54,339 nucleotides of DNA, taken from the NCBI GenBank assembly GCA_035315345.1, contig DATFYA010000020.1, positions 1-54,339 on the forward strand, given 5' to 3'. Below are positions 18,284-26,600 of the stretch, in pieces (the stretch's first letter is position 1; every line of letters starts with the position of its first letter). Origin of the DNA: Candidatus Methylomirabilota bacterium. GTDB lineage: Bacteria > Methylomirabilota > Methylomirabilia > Rokubacteriales > CSP1-6. A model generated the notes under the pieces. It was not told the origin of the DNA, made no database searches, and worked only from the letters and a program-made list of their open reading frames with translations. The position numbers were made by a program, and so were the translations under genes.

Positions 18284-18679
18284 ATGACGCGTTTCGTGCT
18301 GATCTGCTGCGGCGGGGCGGTGGGCACCGGCGCCCGATACCTGCTCGGCGGCCTCGCGGTGCGGTGGCTCGGTCCCGAATTCCCCTATGGCACGCTGATC
18401 ATCAACGTGCTCGGCTCCTTCCTGATCGGCGTGGTCCAGCACGTCGGCCTGAGCACGTTGTGGGTCCCGGACACGCTCCGGCTGGTGCTCGCGGTGGGCG
18501 TCATGGGGGGCTTCACGACCTACTCGTCGTTCTCCTACGAAGCCATCAAGCTCATCGAGTCCGGCTCGTGGCTGGCCGCGACCGCATACGTCGTCCTGAC
18601 GACCCTGCTGTGCCTCGGCGGCTGCACCGCGGGCCTGGCCCTGGGCGGCCTGCTCGTCGAGGGGAAGGGAGGCTGGTAG
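18284..18679 (+). CDS. crcB: CrcB/Fluc fluoride channel
   Basis: A 131-residue, four-helix membrane protein with the Fluc signatures GGAVGTGARYLLG at the N-terminus, YGTLIINVLGSFLIG (conserved Asn) and GVMGGFTTYSSFSYE (family consensus GFxGGxTTFSTF). Fluc proteins form dimeric fluoride-export channels. Only one copy is present, so a homodimer is expected. The next gene, a DUF190 protein, is a frequent partner of crcB. I looked for a fluoride riboswitch in the 27 bp upstream and in the amidase 3' end and saw none. Confidence 0.92.
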   Translation: MTRFVLICCGGAVGTGARYLLGGLAVRWLGPEFPYGTLIINVLGSFLIGVVQHVGLSTLWVPDTLRLVLAVGVMGGFTTYSSFSYEAIKLIESGSWLAATAYVVLTTLLCLGGCTAGLALGGLLVEGKGGW

Positions 18680-18681
18680 CC

Positions 18682-19026
18682 GTGCGCAAGCTGGATGGCG
18701 AACAGGTCCTGATGCGGGTCTTCATCGGCGAGAGCGATCGGTGGGAGCATCGGCCGCTCCACGCCGCGCTGCTCGAGCTGTTCCGTCGCGAGGGCCTGGC
18801 CGGGGCCACGGTGCTCCGGGCGGTGGCCGGATTCGGGCCCGACTCGGTGGTGCACACCGCGAACATCTTGCGGCTCTCCTCGGATCTGCCCCTGGTGATC
18901 GAGGTGGTGGACTCGCAGGAGCACCTGGATCGGGTCCTGCCCTCGGTCGACCGCATGATGCAGGGCGGCCTCATCACGATGGAGAAAGTGCGCGTACGAA
19001 AGTACGCCCAGGGTGGAGAGAGCTAG
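18682..19026 (+). CDS. DUF190 domain-containing protein
   Basis: A 114-residue small soluble PII-like-fold protein: VLMRVFIGESDRWEHRPLHA, then LLELFRREGLAGATVLRAVA, then GFG and DLPLVIEVVDSQEHLDRVLP. The family sequence pattern is well matched. DUF190 genes commonly sit next to crcB, which suggests a role in fluoride tolerance, though the biochemical role is not established. The GTG start at 18682 is two bases after the crcB stop. The C-terminus (ITMEKVRVRKYAQGGES) is typical. Confidence 0.88.
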   Translation: MRKLDGEQVLMRVFIGESDRWEHRPLHAALLELFRREGLAGATVLRAVAGFGPDSVVHTANILRLSSDLPLVIEVVDSQEHLDRVLPSVDRMMQGGLITMEKVRVRKYAQGGES

Positions 19027-19131
19027 CGCTTCGGCGCCCCGGCCTCCCGCCGCTTCGCGGCCTCCATGAGCCGCGAGCGGTGCTCCTGTGCCACGCTTGA
19101 TGGGCAGGGCACAATGGCGGGAGGGTCAGCG

Positions 19132-19548
19132 ATGCGGCAAACCGTTGACGTCGTGGGTACCCGCCGCTCGATCGCAAGCGCGGGCTCGATCGCCATGCTG
19201 CTGGCCCTGCTGATCGCCGGGCCGGTCGGCGCCCAGATCACCGGGCGCGCGCTGGCGCCGGACCTGCGCGTGGAGTGGAGCGCGGAAGAAGACCGACGCG
19301 GCCGCACGGTGGTCAGCGGCTACGTCTACAACGAGCGCGCGGGCTCCTACGCCACCGGGATGCGCCTGCGCGTGGAAGCCCTCGACGGGTCCGGGCAGAC
19401 GGTCGGCTCGACGACCGGCTACGTCCTCGGCGACGTGCCCCCATCCAATCGCTCCTACTTCGAGGTCAAGGCTCCCGCCAAGGCCGCCGCATACCGGGTG
19501 ACGGTGCAGTCGTATACCTGGCGCGGCTACGGCGCGGGTGGAGGATGA
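19132..19548 (+). CDS. Exported FxLYD-like protein
   Basis: A 138-residue protein with a signal peptide (SIAMLLALLIAGPVGAQ) and one beta-sandwich-like domain (VSGYVYNERAGSYATGMRLR, then VEALDGSGQTVGS, then VPPSNRSYFEVKAP). The domain matches the FxLYD-type pattern seen in small exported proteins. The start at 19132 follows GGGAGGG; an ATG at 19114 is possible. It overlaps the next gene by four bases (ATGA), suggesting the two envelope proteins are made together. Function unknown. Confidence 0.7.
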   Translation: MRQTVDVVGTRRSIASAGSIAMLLALLIAGPVGAQITGRALAPDLRVEWSAEEDRRGRTVVSGYVYNERAGSYATGMRLRVEALDGSGQTVGSTTGYVLGDVPPSNRSYFEVKAPAKAAAYRVTVQSYTWRGYGAGGG

Positions 19549-20648
19549 CGATGCGTGTTCGCCTGCTTCTCGCGTGCCTGGGTATGCTCTCGCTCGGACT
19601 GCCGGCCTCCGCTCACGCCGCTCCGCCGCTCGACGATCCGTACCTGGCCGGGTACGCGGGCGCGGTGCTCGAGCGCGAGTTCAAGGTGAGCCCGCGGGCG
19701 GTGACCGCGGCGCACGGCGTGCTGACGATCGACGCCACCCAGATCGACCCCGCGGCTCGCGACAAGATCGTGGCCACGCTCGCCACGCTGCCGGGCGTGA
19801 TGCGGGTAGACGTGCGGCAGCCGTCACCGCCGCCGGCCGGCGCCGGACCCGAGGTGACCCCGCTGGCCACCTCGACGCTGCCGACCGGCGTGCTGCCCAC
19901 CGGGCATCTCTTCCAGCCGCTCCTCGCCGACCCGCGGTGGCCGCATTTCGCGGCCTCGTACCGCTACTACCTGAACAGCCACGACGACTTCAGGAACGTG
20001 GGCGCGGTGAGCTTCGGCGAGACCATTCCGCTGTTCCGGGGCGGCGCCTTCGCGGACAGCCAGTGGGAGGCCGGGATCCAGGCCGGCGTGTTCTCGATGT
20101 TCGAGCTGGACGCGCCGTCGAAGGATCTGATCAACGCCGACTACTTCGCGGCCCTCTACGGAGTGTGGCGGCGCGGGCCGTTCTCCGCGCTCGGGCGCGT
20201 GTTCCACCAGAGCTCGCACCTCGGCGACGAGTTCCTGCTGCGCACGCGGGTCGATCGGGTCAACCTGAGCTACGAGAGCCTCGACCTGAAGCTGTCCTAT
20301 GATCTGCCCTACGGCTTCCGGATCTACGGCGGGGGCGGCTGGCTGTTCGACCAGGATCCGTCGGATCTCAAGCCGTGGACGACGCAGGGGGGCGTGGAGT
20401 TCCGGAGCCCGTGGACGATGGCGGGCAAGTACCTCCGCCCGGTGGCCGCGGTCGACTTACAATCGCGGCAGGAGAACAACTGGAACGTGGACGTGTCGGT
20501 GCGCGCGGGCATCCAGTTCGAGAGCGTCCGCGTGCTGGAGCGGAGCCTCCAGCTCCTCGTCGAGTACTTCAACGGGAACTCGCCGGACGGGCAGTTCTAC
20601 ACGAAGCGCGTGGAGTATCTGGGGCTGGGGGCGCACTTCCACTTCTAG
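19545..20648 (+). CDS. DUF1207 family outer-membrane protein with BON-like N-terminal segment
   Basis: A 367-residue exported protein. The signal peptide ends near ASAHAAPP. Residues about 35-85 (VLEREFKVSPRAVTAAHGVL, then TIDATQIDPAARDKIVATLA) look like a BON-type fold. The rest (HLFQPLLADPRWPHFAASYR, FGETIPLFRG, YESLDLKLSYDLPYGFRIYG) is the DUF1207 pattern, with alternating strands and a terminal Phe (LGAHFHF) as in beta-barrel outer-membrane proteins. Role unknown. It is coupled to the preceding FxLYD-like gene by an ATGA overlap. Confidence 0.8.
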   Translation: MTMRVRLLLACLGMLSLGLPASAHAAPPLDDPYLAGYAGAVLEREFKVSPRAVTAAHGVLTIDATQIDPAARDKIVATLATLPGVMRVDVRQPSPPPAGAGPEVTPLATSTLPTGVLPTGHLFQPLLADPRWPHFAASYRYYLNSHDDFRNVGAVSFGETIPLFRGGAFADSQWEAGIQAGVFSMFELDAPSKDLINADYFAALYGVWRRGPFSALGRVFHQSSHLGDEFLLRTRVDRVNLSYESLDLKLSYDLPYGFRIYGGGGWLFDQDPSDLKPWTTQGGVEFRSPWTMAGKYLRPVAAVDLQSRQENNWNVDVSVRAGIQFESVRVLERSLQLLVEYFNGNSPDGQFYTKRVEYLGLGAHFHF

Positions 20649-20713
20649 TGGGGCTCGAGGCCGGGCCCGTCGGAAATTCGAGCGCGCGTCGGCGGCTGCG
20701 GTAGACTCGATCA

Positions 20714-20800
20714 ATGGCTTGCTCGATCGGCGTCGCGGGAGAGCGAGGCCCATCCACCACCTCGACTGACGCCATGACCGACGGACCGTGCCGCTCGTGA
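20714..20800 (+). CDS. Possible 28-residue upstream ORF
   Basis: ATG at 20714 lies 6 nt after a TAGACT hexamer (20702-20707). It opens a 28-codon frame (MACSIGVAGERG...) whose TGA overlaps an in-frame GTG (20797) of the next gene as GTGA. There is no ribosome site, so it would rely on leaderless initiation. It may couple translation into the oxidoreductase fusion gene, or it may be chance. Low certainty. Confidence 0.3.
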   Translation: MACSIGVAGERGPSTTSTDAMTDGPCRS

Positions 20801-22866
20801 CGCCCGTGCGCGTCGGCCTCGTCGGCGCCGGCTACGTCAGCGAGTTCCACGTTCGCGCCCTGCGCCGGCTGCCCCAGGTGCGCATCGTCGGCATCACCGA
20901 CCTGCGCGAGGCGCGGGCCCGCGCGGTGGGCGAGCAGTTCGGGCTCGCCGTGCATCCCTCGCTCGCGGCCATGGCCGCGGCGGGCCTCGACGTGGTGCAC
21001 GTCCTGACCCCGCCGGAGAGCCACACCGCGGTCGCCCTGGAGGCGCTGGGCCACGGCTGTCACGTGCTCGTCGAGAAGCCGCTGGCCACCACGGTGGAGG
21101 ACTGCGATCGGCTCGCCGCGGAGAGCGCGGCCCGCGGCCGGCACGTGTGCGTGAGCCATTCGATGCTGGCCGATCCCGTCTTCGTCAAAGTGCTTCAGGC
21201 GGTGCGCGACGGGGCGATCGGCGACATCCTGACCGTCGACATCCTGCGCAGCTCGATCTTTCCGCCCTACCACGGCGGCCCCTTGCCGCCGCAGTACGGC
21301 GCGGGCGGCTATCCCTTCCGCGATCTCGGGGTCCACGCCCTCTACATGATGCGCGAGCTGCTCGGTCCGATCGAGCACGTCACCGCGGAGTTCAGCAGCG
21401 CGGGCGCCCGGTCGTCGGACCCCAACATCCACTTCGACGAGTGGCGCGCCCTCGTGCGCGGCCGGAAGGGGAGCGGCCACCTCCAGCTCTCGTGGAACGT
21501 GCGGCCGCTCCAGCACCTCATCATCGTGCAGGGCACCCGGGGCACGCTGCGCGCCGACCTCTACACGATGTTCGTGACGCGGCGGCGAAACACCCCGGCC
21601 CCCAAGGCCATCGAGCGCGTGCTCAACGCGGCCCTCGAGTCCGCCGGGGCCTCGGCCCAGGTCGTCGTCGGCGCCGGCCGCTTCGCGGCGGGCAAGGTCG
21701 TGCCCTATCAGGGCCTGCACGACTTCGTGCGCCGGTTCTACGAGGCACTCGCCTCGGGTGGCCGGATGCCCGCCACCGTCGAGGACGCTCGCGACATCGT
21801 GGACTGGACCGAGCGGGTCGCGCGGCGGGCCGACGCGGCGAAGCTCCAGGCCCGCCTGCAGGTGCCCTCGACCGAGCCGGCCATCGTGGTCACGGGCGCC
21901 AACGGGCTGCTCGGCCGCGCCCTCGTGCGGCGCCTGCTCGACGACGGCGAGCGCGTGCGCCTGTTCGTCCGTCGCCCGCCCGCGCCCGACATCCTCCCGC
22001 ATCCGCGGGTCGACGTCGTCCTGGGCGAGCTGGGAGATCCGGCCGCGGTCGACCAGGCGCTGCGCCACGCCACCACCGTCTTCCACTGCGGCGCCGCGAT
22101 GGCCGGGCCGTGGCCGGCCCACGAGAGCGCCACCGTGACCGGCACGCGCAACGTGGTGACCGCGTGCCTGGCCCACGGCGTCCCCAAGCTCGTGCACGTC
22201 AGCTCACTCTCCGTGCTGCACGTGACCGGGCTCGCCAACGTCACGGTCACCGAGTCGTCTCCTCTCGAGCCGAGCCCGGACGAGCGCGGCTTCTACACGC
22301 GCGCCAAGCTCGAGGCCGAGCGGATCGTGCAGGACGCGGTGCGAGAGCAACACCTGCCCGCGGTGATCCTGCGCCCCGGCCACATCTGGAGCGAGGCCGG
22401 GCCGCTGCTCTCGCCGTCGGTCGGCATCCGGGGTGGCAACCGGCTCGTGATGATCGGCGATCCGTCGCTGCGACTGCCCCTCGTTCACGTGGACGACGTG
22501 GTCGGCGCGATGCTCCTCGCCGCCAAGGCTCCCGTGTCGCCCGGTGAGGTGTTCCACCTCGTCGACGACGATCCGATGACGCGCGAGGAGCTGGCGAGGC
22601 TCTACATCGCGGCCCGCGAGCCCGGGCTGCGCGTGACCCACGTGCCCCTGCCCATGGTCACCTCGGCGGCGGCGGTGGTCACCGGGCTCACGCGACGGCT
22701 CGGCCGGCCCTTCGGGCCCTCGCCGTATCGGCTGCGCTCCGGCGTCACGCCGCTCCGCTTCGACTGCGCGAAGGCGCGCGACGAGCTGGGCTGGCGTCCG
22801 GCGGTGAGGAGCCGCACCGCGCTCCGCGCGCTCCTGGGGGCCGGGCCGTCGGGCGTCGGCGCGTGA
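20788..22866 (+). CDS. Gfo/Idh/MocA oxidoreductase fused to NAD-dependent epimerase/dehydratase
   Basis: A 692-residue two-enzyme fusion. Residues 1-350 are a Gfo/Idh/MocA dehydrogenase: Rossmann VRVGLVGAGYVSEFHVRAL, the HVLVEKPLAT motif with its Lys, and the central beta-sheet domain. Residues about 365-690 are an extended SDR: VVTGANGLLGRALVRRL, FHCGAAMAG and the YTRAK catalytic Tyr/Lys. Both Rossmann motifs look intact. The pairing suggests successive oxidation and epimerisation/dehydration of a (nucleotide-)sugar or cyclitol, but the substrate is unknown. The start is GTG 20788 or the in-frame GTG 20797, which overlaps the small upstream ORF. Confidence 0.88.
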   Translation: MPLVTPVRVGLVGAGYVSEFHVRALRRLPQVRIVGITDLREARARAVGEQFGLAVHPSLAAMAAAGLDVVHVLTPPESHTAVALEALGHGCHVLVEKPLATTVEDCDRLAAESAARGRHVCVSHSMLADPVFVKVLQAVRDGAIGDILTVDILRSSIFPPYHGGPLPPQYGAGGYPFRDLGVHALYMMRELLGPIEHVTAEFSSAGARSSDPNIHFDEWRALVRGRKGSGHLQLSWNVRPLQHLIIVQGTRGTLRADLYTMFVTRRRNTPAPKAIERVLNAALESAGASAQVVVGAGRFAAGKVVPYQGLHDFVRRFYEALASGGRMPATVEDARDIVDWTERVARRADAAKLQARLQVPSTEPAIVVTGANGLLGRALVRRLLDDGERVRLFVRRPPAPDILPHPRVDVVLGELGDPAAVDQALRHATTVFHCGAAMAGPWPAHESATVTGTRNVVTACLAHGVPKLVHVSSLSVLHVTGLANVTVTESSPLEPSPDERGFYTRAKLEAERIVQDAVREQHLPAVILRPGHIWSEAGPLLSPSVGIRGGNRLVMIGDPSLRLPLVHVDDVVGAMLLAAKAPVSPGEVFHLVDDDPMTREELARLYIAAREPGLRVTHVPLPMVTSAAAVVTGLTRRLGRPFGPSPYRLRSGVTPLRFDCAKARDELGWRPAVRSRTALRALLGAGPSGVGA

Positions 22867-22897
22867 GACGGAACGAGGCCGGGCCGCGCGCAGTGCC

Positions 22898-22926
22898 TCG
22901 ACGCTGAGCACGCGGAGTTGTAAGAT
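22898..22926 (+). promoter_or_regulatory. Promoter of the universal stress gene (leaderless type)
   Basis: TCGACG (22898-22903), 17 bp, then TAAGAT (22921-22926). The -10 ends 7 nt before the ATG at 22934 and no ribosome site is present, so the transcript probably starts at the ATG. Confidence 0.55.
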
Positions 22927-22933
22927 ACCGCCC

Positions 22934-23383
22934 ATGCCACGCATCCGCCGGATCCTGCACGCGACCGATTTCTCCGCCGCATCGACGCCCGCGCTGCGCT
23001 GGGCGATCGAGCTGGCGCGCGCCAATCGGGCCCAGCTCCTGGTGCTGCACGTCATGACGCCGCCGGCGCTGGCGATGCCCGGCGAGGGCTACGTGTCGCC
23101 CGCCCTCTACGAAAACCTGGAGAGCTCGGCGCGGGCGCAGGCCCGCAAGCGTCTCGACGCGATCGTGGCCAAGGCCCGCAAGGCGGGCGCGCGCGCCACC
23201 GGCCTCCTCCTGGAGGGCGTGCCCCACGAGCTGATCGCCCGCGCCGCGCGATCGCGGAAGGCGGACCTCCTCGTGATCGGCACGCACGGACGCAGCGGGC
23301 TCGCCAAGCTCTTCCTGGGCAGCGTGGCCACGCGCCTGGTCTCGATGGCGCCGCGCCCGGTCCTCACGGTGCGGGGCAAGTAG
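22934..23383 (+). CDS. Universal stress protein (UspA family)
   Basis: A 149-residue single UspA domain: RILHATDFSAASTPALRWAI at the N-terminus and the ATP-binding GTHGRSGLAKLFLGSVATRL (G-2x-G-9x-G-S) near the C-terminus, so nucleotide binding is expected. UspA proteins are cytoplasmic stress-survival factors without a defined common reaction. The next gene follows after 4 bp, so the two are co-transcribed. The start is supported by the -10 hexamer 7 nt upstream and by the usual family N-terminus. Confidence 0.9.
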   Translation: MPRIRRILHATDFSAASTPALRWAIELARANRAQLLVLHVMTPPALAMPGEGYVSPALYENLESSARAQARKRLDAIVAKARKAGARATGLLLEGVPHELIARAARSRKADLLVIGTHGRSGLAKLFLGSVATRLVSMAPRPVLTVRGK

Positions 23384-23387
23384 CGCG

Positions 23388-23771
23388 ATGGCGACGGCCG
23401 AGCCGGCTCCGATCACCGCGGAGTCGAAGATCAACGACGTGCTGGCCCGTCATCCCGGGACCGCGCCGGTGTTCACCCAGGGCCGCCGGCTCTACGTGGA
23501 TCAGAAGCACGACCTCTACGCGCGCTTCCCCGGCCTGACCGTGGGGGACTTCGCCCGCCAGAACGGCCTCGAGCTCGAGCCCATCCTGAGCCAGCTGAAC
23601 GCGCTCGCCGAATCGGGGGACGCGGCCGGCGGCGTGCAGGCCACCGATGGTCGCGGCGAGGGTCAGTTCTCTCTCACGCTCGGCTACACCGCGAGCTACC
23701 GTCCGCGCGAGGACGCGCAGCCCGACAACGTCTCGGTCGTCGCGGTGCAGTCCGCCCGCGGCCCCGAGTAG
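23388..23771 (+). CDS. DUF1858-like domain protein
   Basis: A 127-residue protein. Residues about 12-65 (KINDVLARHPGTAPVFTQG, then YVDQKHDLYARFPGLTVGDF, then ARQNGLELEPILSQLN) follow the DUF1858/ScdA-N pattern, a small helical domain found in di-iron repair and hybrid-cluster-associated proteins. The usual Cys of that domain is absent; it reads VFTQGRRLYVDQ. The C-terminal half is Gly/Gln-rich and unassigned. It sits directly after the universal stress gene and before the LOG-family gene. Confidence 0.65.
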   Translation: MATAEPAPITAESKINDVLARHPGTAPVFTQGRRLYVDQKHDLYARFPGLTVGDFARQNGLELEPILSQLNALAESGDAAGGVQATDGRGEGQFSLTLGYTASYRPREDAQPDNVSVVAVQSARGPE

Positions 23772-23776
23772 CGCGC

Positions 23777-24577
23777 CTGACGAGCGCAGCCGACCCGACA
23801 CCGCACGATCCGCCGGCCGCCCCGCCGGCGTCCGACCGCTCGCACTGGGGCAAGCAGACCGTCACGCCGGAGGTCGTCCGCTTCCTCCAGGGCCCGCAGA
23901 CGCGCATCTTCGAGCTGGGCCGGGCCATCGGCATCTTCTGCGAGTTCATGCGGGGCTTCCGCGCGCTGCACTTCGTCGGCCCGTGCGTCACCGTATTCGG
24001 CTCCGCGCGCTTCAAGGCCGACCATCCGTACTACGAGCTCGGGCGCGAGCTCGGCGCGCGGCTGGCCCGGGCCGGGTTCACGGTGATGACCGGCGGCGGC
24101 CCCGGGATCATGGAGGCGGCGAACCGGGGCGCCCGCGAGGCGGGCGGCCGCTCGATCGGCTGCAACATCGAGCTGCCCCACGAGCAGCAGCCGAACCCCT
24201 ACCTCGATCGCTGGATCACCTTCCGGCACTTCTACGTGCGCAAGGTGATGCTGGTGAAATATTCCTACGCGTTCATCGCGCTGCCCGGCGGCTTCGGCAC
24301 CCTCGACGAGATGTTCGAGATCGCCACCCTCGTGCAGACCGGCAAGGTGCGCGAGTTTCCCATCGTGCTCATGGGGCGCGACTTCTGGGGCCCGCTCACC
24401 GCCTTCGTGCGCAATCGGCTCCTCGTGGAGGGCACCATCGATCCGGGCGACGAGCAGCGCCTGCAGCTGACCGATTCCCCGGCGGAGGCGGTGGAATGGG
24501 TGACGTCGGTGGCGATGCGCCGCTTCGGCCTCACCTACGGTCCCCGGGCCCGGCGCCGCTGGTACCTCGGCGAGTGA
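23777..24577 (+). CDS. LOG-family (TIGR00730) Rossmann-fold nucleotide phosphoribohydrolase-like protein
   Basis: The LOG core is plain: VTVFGSARF, MTGGGPGIMEAANRGAREAG and the catalytic LPGGFGTLDEMFE. Family members remove the base from nucleoside 5'-monophosphates (cytokinin activation in plants, purine turnover in bacteria). The frame continues upstream of the ATG at 23948 with conserved sequence (HWGKQTVTPEVVRFLQGPQ, then FELGRAIGIFCEFMRGFRAL), so the ATG is too late. No ATG, GTG or TTG exists in that stretch; the CTG at 23777 is given as a provisional start. Family call sure, start unsure. Confidence 0.8.
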   Translation: MTSAADPTPHDPPAAPPASDRSHWGKQTVTPEVVRFLQGPQTRIFELGRAIGIFCEFMRGFRALHFVGPCVTVFGSARFKADHPYYELGRELGARLARAGFTVMTGGGPGIMEAANRGAREAGGRSIGCNIELPHEQQPNPYLDRWITFRHFYVRKVMLVKYSYAFIALPGGFGTLDEMFEIATLVQTGKVREFPIVLMGRDFWGPLTAFVRNRLLVEGTIDPGDEQRLQLTDSPAEAVEWVTSVAMRRFGLTYGPRARRRWYLGE

Positions 24578-24592
24578 TCTCGGCGCCCTCCC

Positions 24593-24621
24593 TTGACCGC
24601 CTGATCGTCGCTTGCTAGCGT
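24593..24621 (+). promoter_or_regulatory. Sigma70-like promoter before the alpha/beta hydrolase
   Basis: TTGACC (24593-24598), 17 bp, TAGCGT (24616-24621). The -10 overlaps the upstream candidate GTG start at 24620, which favours the ATG at 24632 with a 5' leader of only a few bases. Confidence 0.55.
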
Positions 24622-24631
24622 GCTGACCGCG

Positions 24632-25483
24632 ATGGATCGCGTCGCGATCGGCCCCGTCTCGCTCGCCGTCGAGCAGTGGCCCGGCCCCGCCAACGGACCC
24701 GCGGGATCGGCCATCGTCTGCATCCACGGCCTCACCGCGAATCACGTCTGCTGGGCGAGCGTGGCCGACGTGCTGTCTCCGGGTCACCGCCTCATCGCGT
24801 ACGACCTGCGGGGCCGGGGCGAGAGCGACAAGCCGGAGAAGGGCTACAGCCTGGCTCATCACTGTGACGACCTCGACGGCCTGCTCGATCACCTCGGGCT
24901 GCGCCAGGCGGTCGTGATCGGCCACTCGCTCGGCGCGCACATCGCCCTGCGCTTCGCGGCCACCCGGCCCGCGCGGGTCTCCCGGCTCGTGCTGGTGGAC
25001 GGCGGCATCGACGTGCGCGCGGAGGTGCTCGACTCGCTGCGGCCCGCGATCAACCGGCTCGGCGTCGAGTTCCCGTCGCTGGACATGTTCCTCGGCTTCG
25101 TCCGCATGCTGCCCATGTTCGAGGGCCGCTGGAACGACTACCTCGAGCGGTACTTCCGCTACGACGTCGAGGTGCTGCCCGCGGGCACGGTGCGGTCGAA
25201 GGCGGCGCGGCACGCGATCGAGGAGGAGATCACCAACCTCGAGCGCGAGCGGCTCTGGGTCTACCATCATCAGGTGAAGGCGCCGACCCTGATCTTCCGC
25301 GCGCCCGACGGGCTGCTCACGCCCACCGACTGCCTGATGACCGAGGAGGAAGGACGCGCGATGACCCACGCCATCCCGCGGGCGAAGCTGGTGATGGTGC
25401 CGGGCACCAATCACTACACGGTGCTGCTGGGTCAGAACCCCAAGGTGAAGACCGCGCTCCGGGCATTCCTGCGAGAGCCATAG
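24632..25483 (+). CDS. Alpha/beta-fold hydrolase
   Basis: A 283-residue alpha/beta hydrolase: oxyanion-hole motif VCIHGLTANHVCW, YDLRGRGESDKP, nucleophile elbow VIGHSLGAHIALRFA, acid region near APDGLLTPTD and catalytic His in GTNHYTVLLG. Substrate class (ester, lactone, C-C bond) cannot be told from the sequence. The start at 24632 is chosen because the promoter -10 overlaps the alternative GTG at 24620. The neighbouring flavin oxidoreductase follows after about 20-35 bp on the same strand. Confidence 0.88.
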   Translation: MDRVAIGPVSLAVEQWPGPANGPAGSAIVCIHGLTANHVCWASVADVLSPGHRLIAYDLRGRGESDKPEKGYSLAHHCDDLDGLLDHLGLRQAVVIGHSLGAHIALRFAATRPARVSRLVLVDGGIDVRAEVLDSLRPAINRLGVEFPSLDMFLGFVRMLPMFEGRWNDYLERYFRYDVEVLPAGTVRSKAARHAIEEEITNLERERLWVYHHQVKAPTLIFRAPDGLLTPTDCLMTEEEGRAMTHAIPRAKLVMVPGTNHYTVLLGQNPKVKTALRAFLREP

Positions 25484-25518
25484 CGACGGCACGGCTTTCG
25501 GGTATGCTGGGCCTCGAA

Positions 25519-26565
25519 ATGCCCGCCCGGGATTACGACGCCATCGTGGTGGGGGCCAGCTTCGCCGGCCTCGCGGTGGCCCGCCAGCTCCGTGGTCACG
25601 TCCTCCTGCTGGATCGCCACGAGGTCGGCACCGTGCAGACCTCGGCCTGCGGCACGCCCCTCTGGGTGCCGGAGGCCCTCGGCGTGCGCGACAGCGTGCT
25701 GGACGTGCACGACTGGCTCGAGATCCGCACGCCCACGCGCACCGTGCGCTACGAGCTCTCGGGCGTGCCCTTCTGCACCTTCGACTACCGGGCCTTCTGC
25801 GAGGGGCTGCTGGCCCAGTGTCGCGTGCGATTCCTCCGCACGTCGGTGTCGGGCCTCCACGACGGGTCGGTCCTGACCGGCGAGGGCCGGTTCACCGCTC
25901 CGATCATCGTGGACGCCTCGGGCTGGCGGCGCGCGGTCACCGGCGGGCCGGGCCGCCACCGTCACTCCTTCGGGCTCGAGACCCACACCGCGCTCCAGGA
26001 CCGGGGCCTGGCGTTTCTGCTGGACCGCCGGCTGATCCCGCAGGGGCTCGGCTGGATCTTCCCGGTCGGGCAGGGGAGCCTGGTCGGGCTGGGCTCCTAC
26101 GCCGGCCACTCCAAGCTCAAGCCGGCGATCGAGCGCTTACTGGGTGACTACGGCACGGCCGCCGAGTCGTATCACGGCACCTATTTCCCGAGCCGTCTGC
26201 TCCCGCCGACGGTGGACGGGATCTTCGCGGTCGGCGACGCGGCGGGGCAGTGCTTGCCGCTCACCGCGGAGGGCATCCGCCCCGCGCTCTACTTCGGCGG
26301 CGAGTGCGGCCGGATCGTGCAGCGCGTCCTCGAGGGCCGCCAGTCGCTCGAGGCCGGGCTCGACCGCTACCGGCATCTGGTCGCGCGCTATCACGGCCCC
26401 TACCGCGTGCTGCGCTTCGCGCAGTGGATGGCGGCCCACACCCCGACGCGCTGGTTCGCCATGGTCACCCAGCTGGCCGCGACGCGGCCGTTCCGACCCG
26501 GCTGGTGGCCGCGCTACGGCCGGTTCGGCCACCTGGGCCGGTCGAGCGTGGCGCCGGCGACCTGA
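25519..26565 (+). CDS. FAD-dependent oxidoreductase, geranylgeranyl-reductase-like
   Basis: A flavoprotein of about 348 residues. It has the N-terminal dinucleotide-binding motif YDAIVVGASFAGLAVARQL, a mid-protein VDASGWRRAV and the second FAD motif FAVGDAAGQCLPLTAEGIRP. This arrangement is that of the geranylgeranyl reductase/halogenase-like class, acting on isoprenoid or aromatic substrates. Two ATGs are possible: 25504, or 25519 just before the beta-alpha-beta fold. The second is used because TATGCT at 25503 could be a -10. Substrate unknown. Confidence 0.8.
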   Translation: MPARDYDAIVVGASFAGLAVARQLRGHVLLLDRHEVGTVQTSACGTPLWVPEALGVRDSVLDVHDWLEIRTPTRTVRYELSGVPFCTFDYRAFCEGLLAQCRVRFLRTSVSGLHDGSVLTGEGRFTAPIIVDASGWRRAVTGGPGRHRHSFGLETHTALQDRGLAFLLDRRLIPQGLGWIFPVGQGSLVGLGSYAGHSKLKPAIERLLGDYGTAAESYHGTYFPSRLLPPTVDGIFAVGDAAGQCLPLTAEGIRPALYFGGECGRIVQRVLEGRQSLEAGLDRYRHLVARYHGPYRVLRFAQWMAAHTPTRWFAMVTQLAATRPFRPGWWPRYGRFGHLGRSSVAPAT

Positions 26566-26600
26566 GCGCCGCCGATGCCGCTCCGAGGAGCACCAGCCGG

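Noticed and set aside
18200-18284. Fluoride riboswitch before crcB
   Set aside because: The gap is only 27 bp and the conserved riboswitch core is not found there or in the preceding coding sequence.
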